The position numbers and the translations under genes were made by a program. DNA of 64,000 nt, taken from assembly GCA_016789955.1 (NCBI GenBank), contig JAEUPB010000073.1, forward strand, positions 1 to 64,000, in the 5' to 3' direction. This document shows positions 8,776 to 16,830 of this stretch, piece by piece. The stretch comes from Rubrivivax sp. (GTDB lineage: Bacteria; Pseudomonadota; Gammaproteobacteria; Burkholderiales; Burkholderiaceae_C). How positions within the stretch are numbered: position 1 is the stretch's first letter; each line of letters starts with the position of its first letter. Below the pieces are notes generated by a model. The model worked only from the letters and a program-made list of their open reading frames with translations. It ran no database searches and was not told the DNA's origin.

Positions 8776-10614
8776 TTGGACGCGCTGCGCAGCCTCGCGG
8801 CCGCGTTGCTCGCGGCCTGCGGCGCGGCGGCTTGGGCCGCGCCGCCGCCGCTGACGGTGCTCGCGCCGACGGCATCCGCACTGCGCACCGAGCGCGACGT
8901 GGTGCACGTGCTGGCGCGCACCGAGCCCGGCGCGATCGCGACGATCGCGGGCACCGAGGTGCCGGTGTACGCCACCGGCGTCTTCGTGCGCGACGGCGTG
9001 CCGCTGGCACCGGGCCGCAACACGCTGCGTGTCGAGGTGCGCAATGCGGCCGGCGAAGCGACCGGCGTCGACGTCGAGATCGAACGCGTGGCGCCGGCGC
9101 CGCAGCCCATGCTGCCGCTGGACCGGCTCGTGATCGATCCGGCGAGCGTGCACCCTCGCTCCACTTGGCGGCTCGCCGAGGGCGAGGCGGTCGACGTGGC
9201 CTTTCGCGGCACGCCGGGCGCAGTGGCCGAGGCACGGCTGCACGCCAGCGACCCGTGGCAGCGCCTCATCGAGCGCACCGCGAGCCCGGGCCTCTACGTG
9301 GGCCGCCTGGTGCTGCGCGGCCGGGCCGATCGCGAGCCGGAGCCGGTGCAGGTGCGGCTTTCCGTCAAGCCTCAGATGAAACGTTGGCCGAACGGACGAC
9401 CGATCCGCCAGGCGTCCGAGCGCAGCACGCTCGCGCGCAGCGCTGGCGCCGTCGGCCTGTGGCGTAGCGACGTGCGGCGTCTGTACACGGTGAACGCCGG
9501 CGGCACCGACCTCACCTGGGGCGTGCACGAGGTGCGCCTCGGCGGCCCCAACCTGGCCGAGGTCGGCCGCGGCACGCTGCTCGCGGTGACCGGCCAGCAG
9601 GGCGAGCGGCTGCGCGTGCAGCTCACGCCCGACACGATCGCGTGGGCGCCGCTCGCCGCGCTCGAACCGGCCGCGCCCGGCACGACGCTGCCGCGCCCGG
9701 TGATCACGTCGCTCTCGGTGGCCGCCAGCGCCGACGGCCGCGGCGACACGGTGACGCTGGCGTGGCCGGCCACGCTGCCCGCCTCGATCGAACCCGCCAC
9801 GTCGGCCGCCGGCCGGCCGGCGCTGGACGTGGAGCTGTACGGCACGCACCACGCCACCACGTGGATCACGCACCGCGCCAACCGCACGCTGGTGCGTGAG
9901 GTCACGGTGACCGCCACGGGCCGCGACCGCGTGCGCATGCGCATCGAGCTGGAACGCGCGCCGCTGTGGGGCTGGTCGGTGGAACGCGACGGCGCCGCGA
10001 TGCACGTCACCGTGCGGCCGCCGCCACGCATCGATGCCGCGTCGCCGCTGGCCGGCCTCATCGTGGCCGTCGAGGCCGGGCACGGCGGGCCGACCAACCT
10101 CGGCGCCGTCGGCGCCACCGGCACGCCCGAGAAGGACATCAACCGCGCCACCGCCGACGCGCTGCGCCGCGAGCTGGAAGCCGCCGGCGCACGCGTGGTC
10201 GACATCCGCGTGGGCGACGAGAACCCGACCCCGCGCGAGCGGGCGCAGCGCGTGTCGGCGTCGCCCGCGCAGCTCTTCGTCAGCGTGCACGCGAACAGCA
10301 CCGACCCGTCGCGCGGCTACCTGCGCACGGGCGGCACCAGCACCTACTACAAGCACGCCGCCGGGCGCGACCTTGCCGCGGCGATCCAGCGCCGCCTGCT
10401 GGAGGCCACCGCGCTGCCCGACTACGGACTGGTGGGCAATTTCAACTACGCGCCGATCCGCCTCGTCACGGCGATGCCGGCGGTGCTGGTCGAGCAGGCC
10501 TTCGTGTCGAACCCGGCGGAGGAAGCGCAGCTGCTGGACCCGGCATTCCGCGTCCGCCTCGCACAGGCGGTTCGCGCGGGCCTCGAGGACCACCTGCGGG
10601 CGCTGCCGCGTTGA
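8776..10614 (+). CDS. N-acetylmuramoyl-L-alanine amidase, exported
   Basis: Amidase_3 zinc hydrolase that cuts the bond between MurNAc and the stem peptide during cell separation. From a TTG at 8776, two bases after the arginase stop, the 612-residue product begins with a signal peptide (AAALLAACGAAAWA, about 9-22). Residues 25-390 form several beta-rich domains not recognised by me, perhaps SH3-like or wall-binding. The C-terminal catalytic domain (about 430-610) shows VEAGHGG, LFVSVHANS and VEQAFVSNPAEEAQL, carrying the zinc His/Glu ligands and the catalytic Glu. The long N-terminal region is unlike the AMIN domain of AmiC. Confidence 0.87.
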   Translation: MDALRSLAAALLAACGAAAWAAPPPLTVLAPTASALRTERDVVHVLARTEPGAIATIAGTEVPVYATGVFVRDGVPLAPGRNTLRVEVRNAAGEATGVDVEIERVAPAPQPMLPLDRLVIDPASVHPRSTWRLAEGEAVDVAFRGTPGAVAEARLHASDPWQRLIERTASPGLYVGRLVLRGRADREPEPVQVRLSVKPQMKRWPNGRPIRQASERSTLARSAGAVGLWRSDVRRLYTVNAGGTDLTWGVHEVRLGGPNLAEVGRGTLLAVTGQQGERLRVQLTPDTIAWAPLAALEPAAPGTTLPRPVITSLSVAASADGRGDTVTLAWPATLPASIEPATSAAGRPALDVELYGTHHATTWITHRANRTLVREVTVTATGRDRVRMRIELERAPLWGWSVERDGAAMHVTVRPPPRIDAASPLAGLIVAVEAGHGGPTNLGAVGATGTPEKDINRATADALRRELEAAGARVVDIRVGDENPTPRERAQRVSASPAQLFVSVHANSTDPSRGYLRTGGTSTYYKHAAGRDLAAAIQRRLLEATALPDYGLVGNFNYAPIRLVTAMPAVLVEQAFVSNPAEEAQLLDPAFRVRLAQAVRAGLEDHLRALPR

Positions 10615-10661
10615 GCGCGGCTTCGCGGCTAGAGTCCGTCCACACCCTGGAGGATCGTTCG

Positions 10662-11387
10662 ATGAGCAACCCCGTGGCGCTGGTGGTCGGCGCCGGAGAC
10701 GCCACCGGCGGCGCGATCGCGCGGCGCTTCGCGCGTGGCGGCTACACCGCCTGCGTCACGCGACGGCAGGCCGAGCTGCTGCAGCCGCTGGTGGACGGCA
10801 TCCGCGCCGAAGGCGGCCGCGCGCACGGCTACGGCTCGGACGCACGCGACGAGGCGGCGGTCACCTCGCTGGTGGCGCAGATCGAGCGCGACATCGGCCC
10901 GATCGAGGTGGCCGTGTTCAACATCGGCGCCAACGTGCGCTTCCCCGTCACCGAGACCACCGAGCGCGTCTACCGCAAGGTGTGGGAGATGGGCGCGCTG
11001 GCCGGCTTCCTCGTCGGCCGCGAGGCTGCGCGCGTGATGCTGCCGCGGCAGCGAGGAACGATCCTCTACACCGGCGCCACCGCCAGCCTGCGCGGTGGTG
11101 CCGGCTTCTGCGCCTTTGCCGGCGCCAAGTTCGCGCTGCGTGCGTTGGCGCAATCGATGGCACGCGAACTCGGTCCGCAAGGCGTGCACGTCGCGCATGT
11201 CGTCATCGATGGCGCCATCGACACCGCGTTCATCCGCGACAACTTCCCCGAGCGCTACGCGGCCAAGGCGCACGACGGCATCCTCGCGCCCGACGCCATC
11301 GCCGAGAACTACTGGATGCTGCACCAGCAGCCGCGCAACGCCTGGACCCACGAACTCGACCTGCGGCCGTGGGTCGAGAAGTTCTGA
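10662..11387 (+). CDS. SDR-fold oxidoreductase lacking the catalytic tyrosine
   Basis: Short-chain dehydrogenase/reductase fold, 241 residues, with nucleotide-binding GAGDATG (10-16) and NIGAN (88-92) in place of NNAG. In the active site the lysine is present (K156, in AFAGAKFALRAL), but the position four residues earlier is F152 instead of the usual Tyr; a possible Ser is S142. This argues that either chemistry differs or the protein does not act as a normal dehydrogenase. A GGAGG-like RBS (CTGGAGGATCG) precedes the ATG. The next gene follows 17 bases later, so they are likely co-transcribed. Confidence 0.85.
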   Translation: MSNPVALVVGAGDATGGAIARRFARGGYTACVTRRQAELLQPLVDGIRAEGGRAHGYGSDARDEAAVTSLVAQIERDIGPIEVAVFNIGANVRFPVTETTERVYRKVWEMGALAGFLVGREAARVMLPRQRGTILYTGATASLRGGAGFCAFAGAKFALRALAQSMARELGPQGVHVAHVVIDGAIDTAFIRDNFPERYAAKAHDGILAPDAIAENYWMLHQQPRNAWTHELDLRPWVEKF

Positions 11388-11404
11388 ACCCGAGGAGCCC
11401 AACG

Positions 11405-11989
11405 ATGACCCGATCCATCGAGTTCTTCTTCGACGTCGGCAGCCCCGCGAGCTACCTCGCCTGGACGCAGCGGCACACGCTGGGCGCGCCGGTGACGCTT
11501 CGCCCGATGCTGTTGGGCGGTGTGTTCAAGGCCACCGGCAACGCCAGCCCCGTGTCGGTGCCGGCCAAGGGCCGCTGGATGATGGCCGACCTGCAGCGCT
11601 GGGCGGCGCGGCACGGCGTGCCGTTCCGCATGAACCCGCACTTCCCGATCAACACGCTGACGCTGATGCGCGGCGCCACCGCGATGCAGCGGCAGGACGA
11701 GGCGGTGCTCGACCGCTACCTGTCGCTCGTGTTCCCCGCGATGTGGGCCGAGCCCCGCAACCTCGGCGATGCCGTCGTGCTGGCCGCGCTGCTGGCAGAA
11801 GGCGGCTTCAACGGCGAGGCCTTCCAGGCGGCCGTATCGGATGCCGAGGTGAAGGCCGCGCTGGTCGCCACCACCGAGGAGGCCGTGGCCCGCGGCGTGT
11901 TCGGTGCGCCGACCTTCTTCGTCGGCGACGAGATGCACTTCGGGCAGGACCGGCTGGACTTCGTGCGCGAGGCGGCAGCGCGGGGCTGA
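11405..11989 (+). CDS. 2-hydroxychromene-2-carboxylate isomerase family (DsbA fold)
   Basis: Kappa-class GST/DsbA-fold protein of 194 residues. The serine typical of HCCA isomerases that activates glutathione is present as S13 in DVGSPASY, and the cis-proline loop GAPTFFV lies near 168-174. Known members isomerise 2-hydroxychromene-2-carboxylate in naphthalene breakdown, but many genomes carry them without that pathway and no other such genes are seen here. A clear AGGAG sits 9 bases before the ATG. It follows the SDR gene and may act on the same unknown substrate. Confidence 0.85.
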   Translation: MTRSIEFFFDVGSPASYLAWTQRHTLGAPVTLRPMLLGGVFKATGNASPVSVPAKGRWMMADLQRWAARHGVPFRMNPHFPINTLTLMRGATAMQRQDEAVLDRYLSLVFPAMWAEPRNLGDAVVLAALLAEGGFNGEAFQAAVSDAEVKAALVATTEEAVARGVFGAPTFFVGDEMHFGQDRLDFVREAAARG

Positions 11990-12023
11990 CGGGCGTCGCT
12001 CGCGCAGGGCACCGCCCGCCGGC

Positions 12024-12716
12024 TCAGGCGGACACGCCCTCGAACATCATGCGCCGCCAGTCGACGAGCAGCGCGCCGTCGAACGTGGCTCGCGCGTCGG
12101 CCCAGTCGGCCGCGGCGGCGGTGATCGCGTCGTGATCGGCGCGCGGCACCTGCACCCCGGAGATCGAGCGCTCGCTGGAAAGCTCGATCCAGTCGAGGCG
12201 CAGCGTCTTGGCGTCGCCGCTCACCAGCCGCAGTTCGGTCTGGTCGGCCAGTGGCGCTTCGGCCATGTCCCGGATGACGGTGAGCTTCAGCAGCTCGAGC
12301 GTCACGTCGTCGAGACCGAGTTCGTCGCACAGGATCTTCTCTCGCAGCGCAGTCCAGCCGAACGCCAGCCGCGAGCGCATCGACAGGCCCATCGAGCGGC
12401 CATGCGGAGAGGCCCGCATGCCGAAGCTGCGGTCCCAGGTGCGGCGGGCGTCCGCCTCGGCCTGCTTCCACCGCTCGATGGTCTCGGCAGGCTCCACCAT
12501 GACCCACAGGCCACGGGCGAAGTCCAGGTAGGTCAGGTGCGGCTGCAGGCGCAGCGCCGTGCCGCATTTCGCGCAGACCTCACGCTGGAAGGTGCGGTCG
12601 AGGATGGCCTCGCGCAGGTCCGGGCGGAGGTCGGCGTTGACGCTGGCGACGCGCTCGACGTCGTTGACGTGGCCACAGGTCCCGCAGGTGGCCTTGGCGG
12701 TGTGGAAGATCGACAT
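12024..12716 (-). CDS. CpXC-domain zinc-ribbon protein
   Basis: 230-residue protein whose first part resembles the CpXC domain: paired cysteines C11/C14 (CGTC) and C48/C51 (CAKC) would bind zinc, followed by a beta-rich segment (LRLQPHLTYLDFARGLWVMVEP). CpXC proteins are widespread but have no known activity. The C-terminal 150 residues are helical without a motif I recognise. It is the last gene of a four-gene minus-strand cassette and starts 18 bases after the stop of the metalloprotease gene, so a role as partner or immunity-like protein of that enzyme is conceivable but unproven. Confidence 0.7.
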   Translation of the reverse strand: MSIFHTAKATCGTCGHVNDVERVASVNADLRPDLREAILDRTFQREVCAKCGTALRLQPHLTYLDFARGLWVMVEPAETIERWKQAEADARRTWDRSFGMRASPHGRSMGLSMRSRLAFGWTALREKILCDELGLDDVTLELLKLTVIRDMAEAPLADQTELRLVSGDAKTLRLDWIELSSERSISGVQVPRADHDAITAAAADWADARATFDGALLVDWRRMMFEGVSA

Positions 12717-12734
12717 GCTCGTGCTCCAGGCTGA

Positions 12735-14000
12735 TCAGGGCTTCCACATGTATTCGGCGACGGCCTTGTCGACGGCCGCGGGCGGCTTGGTCTTCTTCAG
12801 CCAGCTGATCGCGTACACCTCGGCGAACCACTCGCCCGGGGCACGCCACTGGTACTTGTTGACCAGCGTGGGCGCGCGCGCCGCCACCGAGTAGCTGTTC
12901 CAGCGCGTCGAGTACGACTGGATGTAGGCGCGGCCGTCCACGTCCACCGGTTCCTTGAACCACGGGCTGTAGCCCGAGCGGATCTTCATCGGGTAGTCGC
13001 CGAGGAAGTCGCGCACCTTGTCCCAGTCGGCTTCCTCGGCGCCGTCGGGTGCCGCGGGAATCGCGCCGCCGAGCGCGCTGTCGATGGCCGAGCGCACCAT
13101 GGCCTCGGTCATCTTGTCGCTGACCTTCACCTTCTTCTTGAAGAAGGCGACCAGCGCGTCGATCGTGCTGTCCTTCGACTCGGTCTTCCAGCCGCCGCAG
13201 CCCGTCTTGGACATGTGCGCCGCCATGATGCCTTCCTTGGAGTCCAGCGCATGGCCCAGCTCGTGCAGCGTGGTCACGTCGAACGAGTTGGCGGGCAGCG
13301 TCTTGCCGTCGACGGTGTAGTTCTCCATCCCGCTGGCGTCGCCGAAATCGCCCATCTTGATCGTCGTGCCGCCGTAGGCGCCGCTGCCCTTGTAGTCGTT
13401 GGTGTCGATGTACTCCAGCTTGTCGAGCTTGTCGTGCTTGGCCTGGCCCTTGGGCACGGTGCCCATCATGTCGTAGACCCGGTCCATGTGCGTGTTGCTC
13501 ATGCCCGATGGGATCTGGATCGCCAGGCCGTAGTGGTCCTCGAGCGCCTTCTTGTAGATGGCGGCCTTCTGCGTTGCATTGGGTGCCCCCTTGGTGCTTC
13601 CCATCACGCTCTTCGCGGCGGCCTCCAGCGCGGCGGCGTGCTGTTCCAGTTCCTCGATCCGCTTGTTCACGAGGTCGATGGCCGCCTTGCGCTCGGCCTC
13701 GTCGGTGATCTTGGCGGCTGCCTCGAGCTTCTTTGCCTGGTCCACACCATCGCTCTTCAGCCGCTTGGTGTCCAGCCCGAGTTTCTCCAGCGTGTCGACC
13801 TTGGCGTTGAGCTTCTTCTGCTCCTCGGTCGGTTCAGGGCCGGAGACGAGCTTGACGACCGTATCCACGGCGCCACTGACCATCTCGCCGATCGACTCGA
13901 AGAATCCCTTCTGCTGCAGTTCCTCCTCGGACTCGTCGTCCTTGCCCACACCCAGCACCTCGTTGAGCCAGGTCAGCTTGGCTTCCGCGTTCTGTGTCAT
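12735..14000 (-). CDS. Putative HExxH zinc metalloprotease, possible effector
   Basis: 421-residue protein with no signal peptide. Residues 1-135 are mostly helical and charged, starting with a hydrophobic WLNEVLGVG patch; about 85-130 could be coiled coil. The C-terminal half holds HELGH (H246, E247, H250) and a downstream GEWFAEVYA (389-397) whose E394 could be the third zinc ligand; this spacing and the FAE context resemble anthrax lethal-factor-like/Pro-Pro endopeptidase gluzincins. Substrate is unknown. The domain layout (non-secretory helical N-terminus plus protease C-terminus) is what secreted effectors often show, but no secretion machinery is in the window. Lysine-rich codon use differs somewhat from neighbours. 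Confidence 0.7.
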   Translation of the reverse strand: MTQNAEAKLTWLNEVLGVGKDDESEEELQQKGFFESIGEMVSGAVDTVVKLVSGPEPTEEQKKLNAKVDTLEKLGLDTKRLKSDGVDQAKKLEAAAKITDEAERKAAIDLVNKRIEELEQHAAALEAAAKSVMGSTKGAPNATQKAAIYKKALEDHYGLAIQIPSGMSNTHMDRVYDMMGTVPKGQAKHDKLDKLEYIDTNDYKGSGAYGGTTIKMGDFGDASGMENYTVDGKTLPANSFDVTTLHELGHALDSKEGIMAAHMSKTGCGGWKTESKDSTIDALVAFFKKKVKVSDKMTEAMVRSAIDSALGGAIPAAPDGAEEADWDKVRDFLGDYPMKIRSGYSPWFKEPVDVDGRAYIQSYSTRWNSYSVAARAPTLVNKYQWRAPGEWFAEVYAISWLKKTKPPAAVDKAVAEYMWKP

Positions 14001-14043
14001 TCAGGCTTCCTCATGCGTGACATGGAGTGCCGGTGCTCGGCCT

Positions 14044-14451
14044 TCAGTTGGTGGCCTGGCGCTTGCGCCAGGCCTGCAGCGCGGCATCCTCGGCCGCGTG
14101 GGCATCGACGATGCGCTGCGCGATCGCGCGCATCTCGGGATCGGTGCCGTGCTTGAGCTCCAGCTGCGCGAGCTGGGCGAGGCCCCGGCGCTGCGCCGAC
14201 AGCAATGCGGCGAAGTCGCGGTCGGGCTTGTGCGTGTAGACGATGCTCATCGAGAGCATCAGCTTGTCGACGTGCTCGCGGAACGCGAGCGTCGACGCCG
14301 GCGGTTCCGGTTCCTTCTGGGCCATCTTTCGGGGCTCCTCCCCGGCAGCGCCGGGCTTGCGGTTGGAGGCGTCGGCCCGGCAGGCCGGCATCAGGGCACC
14401 CAGGCCGGCAGCGACGAGCGCTCGGCGGGCGGTGGTGGTCGGGCGGGCCAT
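14044..14451 (-). CDS. DUF305-like protein lacking the usual His pair
   Basis: 135-residue product starting at the ATG at 14451. The N-terminus TARRALVAAGLGALMPAC looks like an export signal, perhaps Tat or lipoprotein. The rest matches the helical DUF305 layout (DRDF, then LELKHGTDPEMRAIAQRIVDAH, then a final W), but the His-His in the family's MIPHHQG is replaced by SAQRRG, so metal binding as proposed for DUF305 proteins seems lost. It sits 5 bases after the 459-residue gene and 43 bases before the metalloprotease gene in the same direction. Confidence 0.65.
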   Translation of the reverse strand: MARPTTTARRALVAAGLGALMPACRADASNRKPGAAGEEPRKMAQKEPEPPASTLAFREHVDKLMLSMSIVYTHKPDRDFAALLSAQRRGLAQLAQLELKHGTDPEMRAIAQRIVDAHAAEDAALQAWRKRQATN

Positions 14452-14456
14452 CGCGC

Positions 14457-15836
14457 TCAGGCCACCTGCTTGGCCAGCACCTGCAGCGTCGCGTTCAGCG
14501 CGGTGCGTGGATCGATCGGCAGGAACGGGTTGTCCTTCAGCCGCGACAGGATCGGGTCGCTGTCCAGGCGGCCCAGCATCGCGCGGATCGCCGCGGAAGC
14601 TTCCTTGTGCAGCCGCGTACGCTCGGCGTCGTCGGGGGCCGCGGAGGCCTGCTCGAGCAGCTTGTCCAGGCCGTCGTCGAATCGCGCGACCATCGCGTCG
14701 AGCCGGCGCACCTTGGTCGACACCTCGGCCAGCATCGGCGAACCCTTGTACTCGGCGAGGATCGCATCCCGCAGCCGTGTCACGTCGGCGGCCACCTTGC
14801 TGCGCGTGATGCTCCACGCGCGGCCGCTGCGGGCGTAGGCATTGCCCTCGGCAGCGGGCGCGGCAGGCGCTGCCGGAGCAGCAGGAGCGGCGGCAGCGGC
14901 ACCGAGCAGCCCGGCCAGCGCTTCGAGCGCCTGCAGCGCGGCCGGGAAGGCACCGCCGCCGGCCTTGTCCTTCGCAAAGGCCAGCACCTCGCGCAGTTTG
15001 GCCGCGGCCGGATGGCTGCCGGCCAGCGCCGCCTGCACGCGCGGCGAGATCTCGCCGAGGCGCTGCTCGAAGCGGAGCTGTTGCGGATCGGCCGCGGGTT
15101 CCGATTCCTTGCGTTCGGGCTCCTTCCCCTCGGCCGCGCCCATCGCCTCGGGGCCGTCCTCGGCCGACTCCTCGAGCACCGCGCCCGAGGCATCCCACAG
15201 CACGACCTTGCCGACCTTGAAACCGCAGTCGCGGATGGGCGTGCGGATCTTCTTGGTGAGCCCACCCATCGGCTTGTTCTCGACCTGCAGCACCAGCGAC
15301 TGCTCGACCAGCCACGCAAGTCCGAACGAGCCCAGCTTGACCTCGGCCACGTCCTGCAGCTTGGCGAACAGCTTGCGCCCGGCGATCTTGCCGCTGAGCG
15401 CGAAGGTCGCGGGCCGCTTGTCGCTCGCATCGACCACCGCGAAGTTCAGCCGCTTGGCCGGGTCGCGCTTGAGCAGGCTGAGTTGCGCCAGCAGCCGCTT
15501 GGGGTCGAGCAGGACGTCGTCGGCCTCCTCCTCCTCCTCGTCGCCGCCCTTCTTCGCCGCCTCGGCCTGGGCCTTCTGCAGCTCGGCGCGGCGCTTGGTC
15601 ACCGCCTTGTCGAGTTCACCGAGGTAGCCCGAGAGGGCCTTGTCGCCCTTGTGGGCCTTGGCCAGCACGTCGGCCTGCTTCTCCACGTCGGCCAGCGCGG
15701 AGAGCGTCTCGGCCGCGTCGTCGGCCTTGTCGGCCTTCTCGAACGCGGCCAGCGCCTTGGTAAGCGGGTCCGCCTTCCACGCCGTGCCCTTGCTGGCACT
15801 CTTCCATTCGCTCTGGCTCAGTTGCTTGTCGGCCAT
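14457..15836 (-). CDS. Large helical protein of unknown function
   Basis: 459 residues, not recognised as a named family. Starts with LSQSEWKSASKG, then long Ala/Lys/Glu-rich helices (about 20-105), an acidic GDEEEEEADD stretch, a mixed alpha/beta part (about 105-215), a helical repeat-like unit (FEQRLGEISPRVQAALAGS onward, about 255-320), a flexible Ala/Pro linker (PAAPAAPAAPAAEG) and a C-terminal helical bundle. No signal peptide and no catalytic motif seen. It is the first gene of the four-gene cassette and overlaps none of its neighbours. It could be a scaffold or chaperone/adaptor for the putative effector downstream; this is inference. Confidence 0.65.
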   Translation of the reverse strand: MADKQLSQSEWKSASKGTAWKADPLTKALAAFEKADKADDAAETLSALADVEKQADVLAKAHKGDKALSGYLGELDKAVTKRRAELQKAQAEAAKKGGDEEEEEADDVLLDPKRLLAQLSLLKRDPAKRLNFAVVDASDKRPATFALSGKIAGRKLFAKLQDVAEVKLGSFGLAWLVEQSLVLQVENKPMGGLTKKIRTPIRDCGFKVGKVVLWDASGAVLEESAEDGPEAMGAAEGKEPERKESEPAADPQQLRFEQRLGEISPRVQAALAGSHPAAAKLREVLAFAKDKAGGGAFPAALQALEALAGLLGAAAAAPAAPAAPAAPAAEGNAYARSGRAWSITRSKVAADVTRLRDAILAEYKGSPMLAEVSTKVRRLDAMVARFDDGLDKLLEQASAAPDDAERTRLHKEASAAIRAMLGRLDSDPILSRLKDNPFLPIDPRTALNATLQVLAKQVA

Positions 15837-15882
15837 CGTCGGACATCCTGCTCACCACGACGGACGCAACGATAACGGCATC

Positions 15883-15906
15883 CCGGGGCGGCGGGGAACG
15901 CCCCGG
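15883..15906. terminator. GC hairpin between the DMT transporter and the four-gene cassette
   Basis: CCGGGGCG (15883-15890) pairs perfectly with CGCCCCGG (15899-15906) around an 8-base loop. It lies just after the minus-strand DMT gene stop and before the minus-strand cassette start. There is no T-run, so it may be a terminator or an attenuation-like structure. Confidence 0.35.
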
Positions 15907-15923
15907 CCCCCCTACCCCCACCC

Positions 15924-16778
15924 CTACCCCAACCGCAGCGCCACCACCCCGCCGACGATGACCGCGGTGCCCATCGCGCGCTGCAGCCCGAAACGCTCCT
16001 TCAGCAGCAGCGTCGACAGCACGGCGGCGAACAGGACCGAGGTCTCGCGCAGCGCGGCCACGCTGGCCACCGGCGCGCGCGTCATCGCCCACAGCGCGAT
16101 GGCGTACGACGCCGCGGAGGCCAGCCCGCCGGCGGCCGCCAGCGGCAGCCGCTGCTTCGCGTAGGCCCACATCGCGGGGCGCGCTGCGGCGCCACGCCGC
16201 CACAACACCAGCAGCGCGAATGGCAGCCCGTCGACGGCGAACAGCCACAGCACGTAGCGCAGAGGTTCGCCCGAGGCGCGCACGCCCAGGCCGTCGACCA
16301 GCGTGTAGGTGGCGATGATCCCGGCGTTGGCGAAGGCGAAGGCGAGCGCCTTGCCGTGGTGCAGCGCCTCGCCCGGGTGCGCCAGGCCGACCAGCGCCAC
16401 GCCCACCGTGATGCCGAGGATGCCGGCCCAGGCCGCCGCCGACGGCGATTCGCCGATCACCGAGGTGCTGGCCAGCGCCACCAGCAGCGGCGCGAAGCCG
16501 CGCATGATCGGGTAGGTCATCGACAGCTCGCCGTACCGGTAGGCCCCGGCCAGCGCGATGTAGTAGCCGATGTGGATGACCAGCGAGGTGGTGATGTAGG
16601 GCCACGCCGCGCGCTCGGGCAGCCCGACGTAGAGCGCCAGCGGCAGCGCGATCAGCGACATCGCGGTGTGTACGAGCGCCGTGTCCAGCGTCTGGTCGCT
16701 GCCGCTCTTCACGAGCGCGTTCCAACTGGCGTGCAGCAGCGCGCCGAGCAGCACGGCCGCGAAGACGCCGAGGCTCAA
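15924..16778 (-). CDS. EamA-family DMT transporter
   Basis: Inner-membrane protein of 284 residues with about ten hydrophobic helices in two EamA repeats (about 3-130 and 145-282), the layout of drug/metabolite exporters such as RhaT/YdcZ-like carriers. The conserved Pro/Gly-rich helix ends (SMTYPIMRGFAPLL and VAALRETSVLFAAVLS) fit the family. The substrate cannot be deduced. It ends 17 bases before the hairpin at 15883-15906 and is separated from the Na/Pi gene by 52 bases on the same strand. Confidence 0.87.
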   Translation of the reverse strand: MSLGVFAAVLLGALLHASWNALVKSGSDQTLDTALVHTAMSLIALPLALYVGLPERAAWPYITTSLVIHIGYYIALAGAYRYGELSMTYPIMRGFAPLLVALASTSVIGESPSAAAWAGILGITVGVALVGLAHPGEALHHGKALAFAFANAGIIATYTLVDGLGVRASGEPLRYVLWLFAVDGLPFALLVLWRRGAAARPAMWAYAKQRLPLAAAGGLASAASYAIALWAMTRAPVASVAALRETSVLFAAVLSTLLLKERFGLQRAMGTAVIVGGVVALRLG

Positions 16779-16830
16779 CGCAGGCCCTGCCGCGGCCGTC
16801 CCGCCGGGCGACGCTGCGTGCGTTCCGCGT

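Noticed and set aside
14840..14905. Ala/Pro repeat resembling a microsatellite
   Set aside because: It encodes a flexible linker inside the 459-residue protein and is in frame; no sign of expansion outside the gene.
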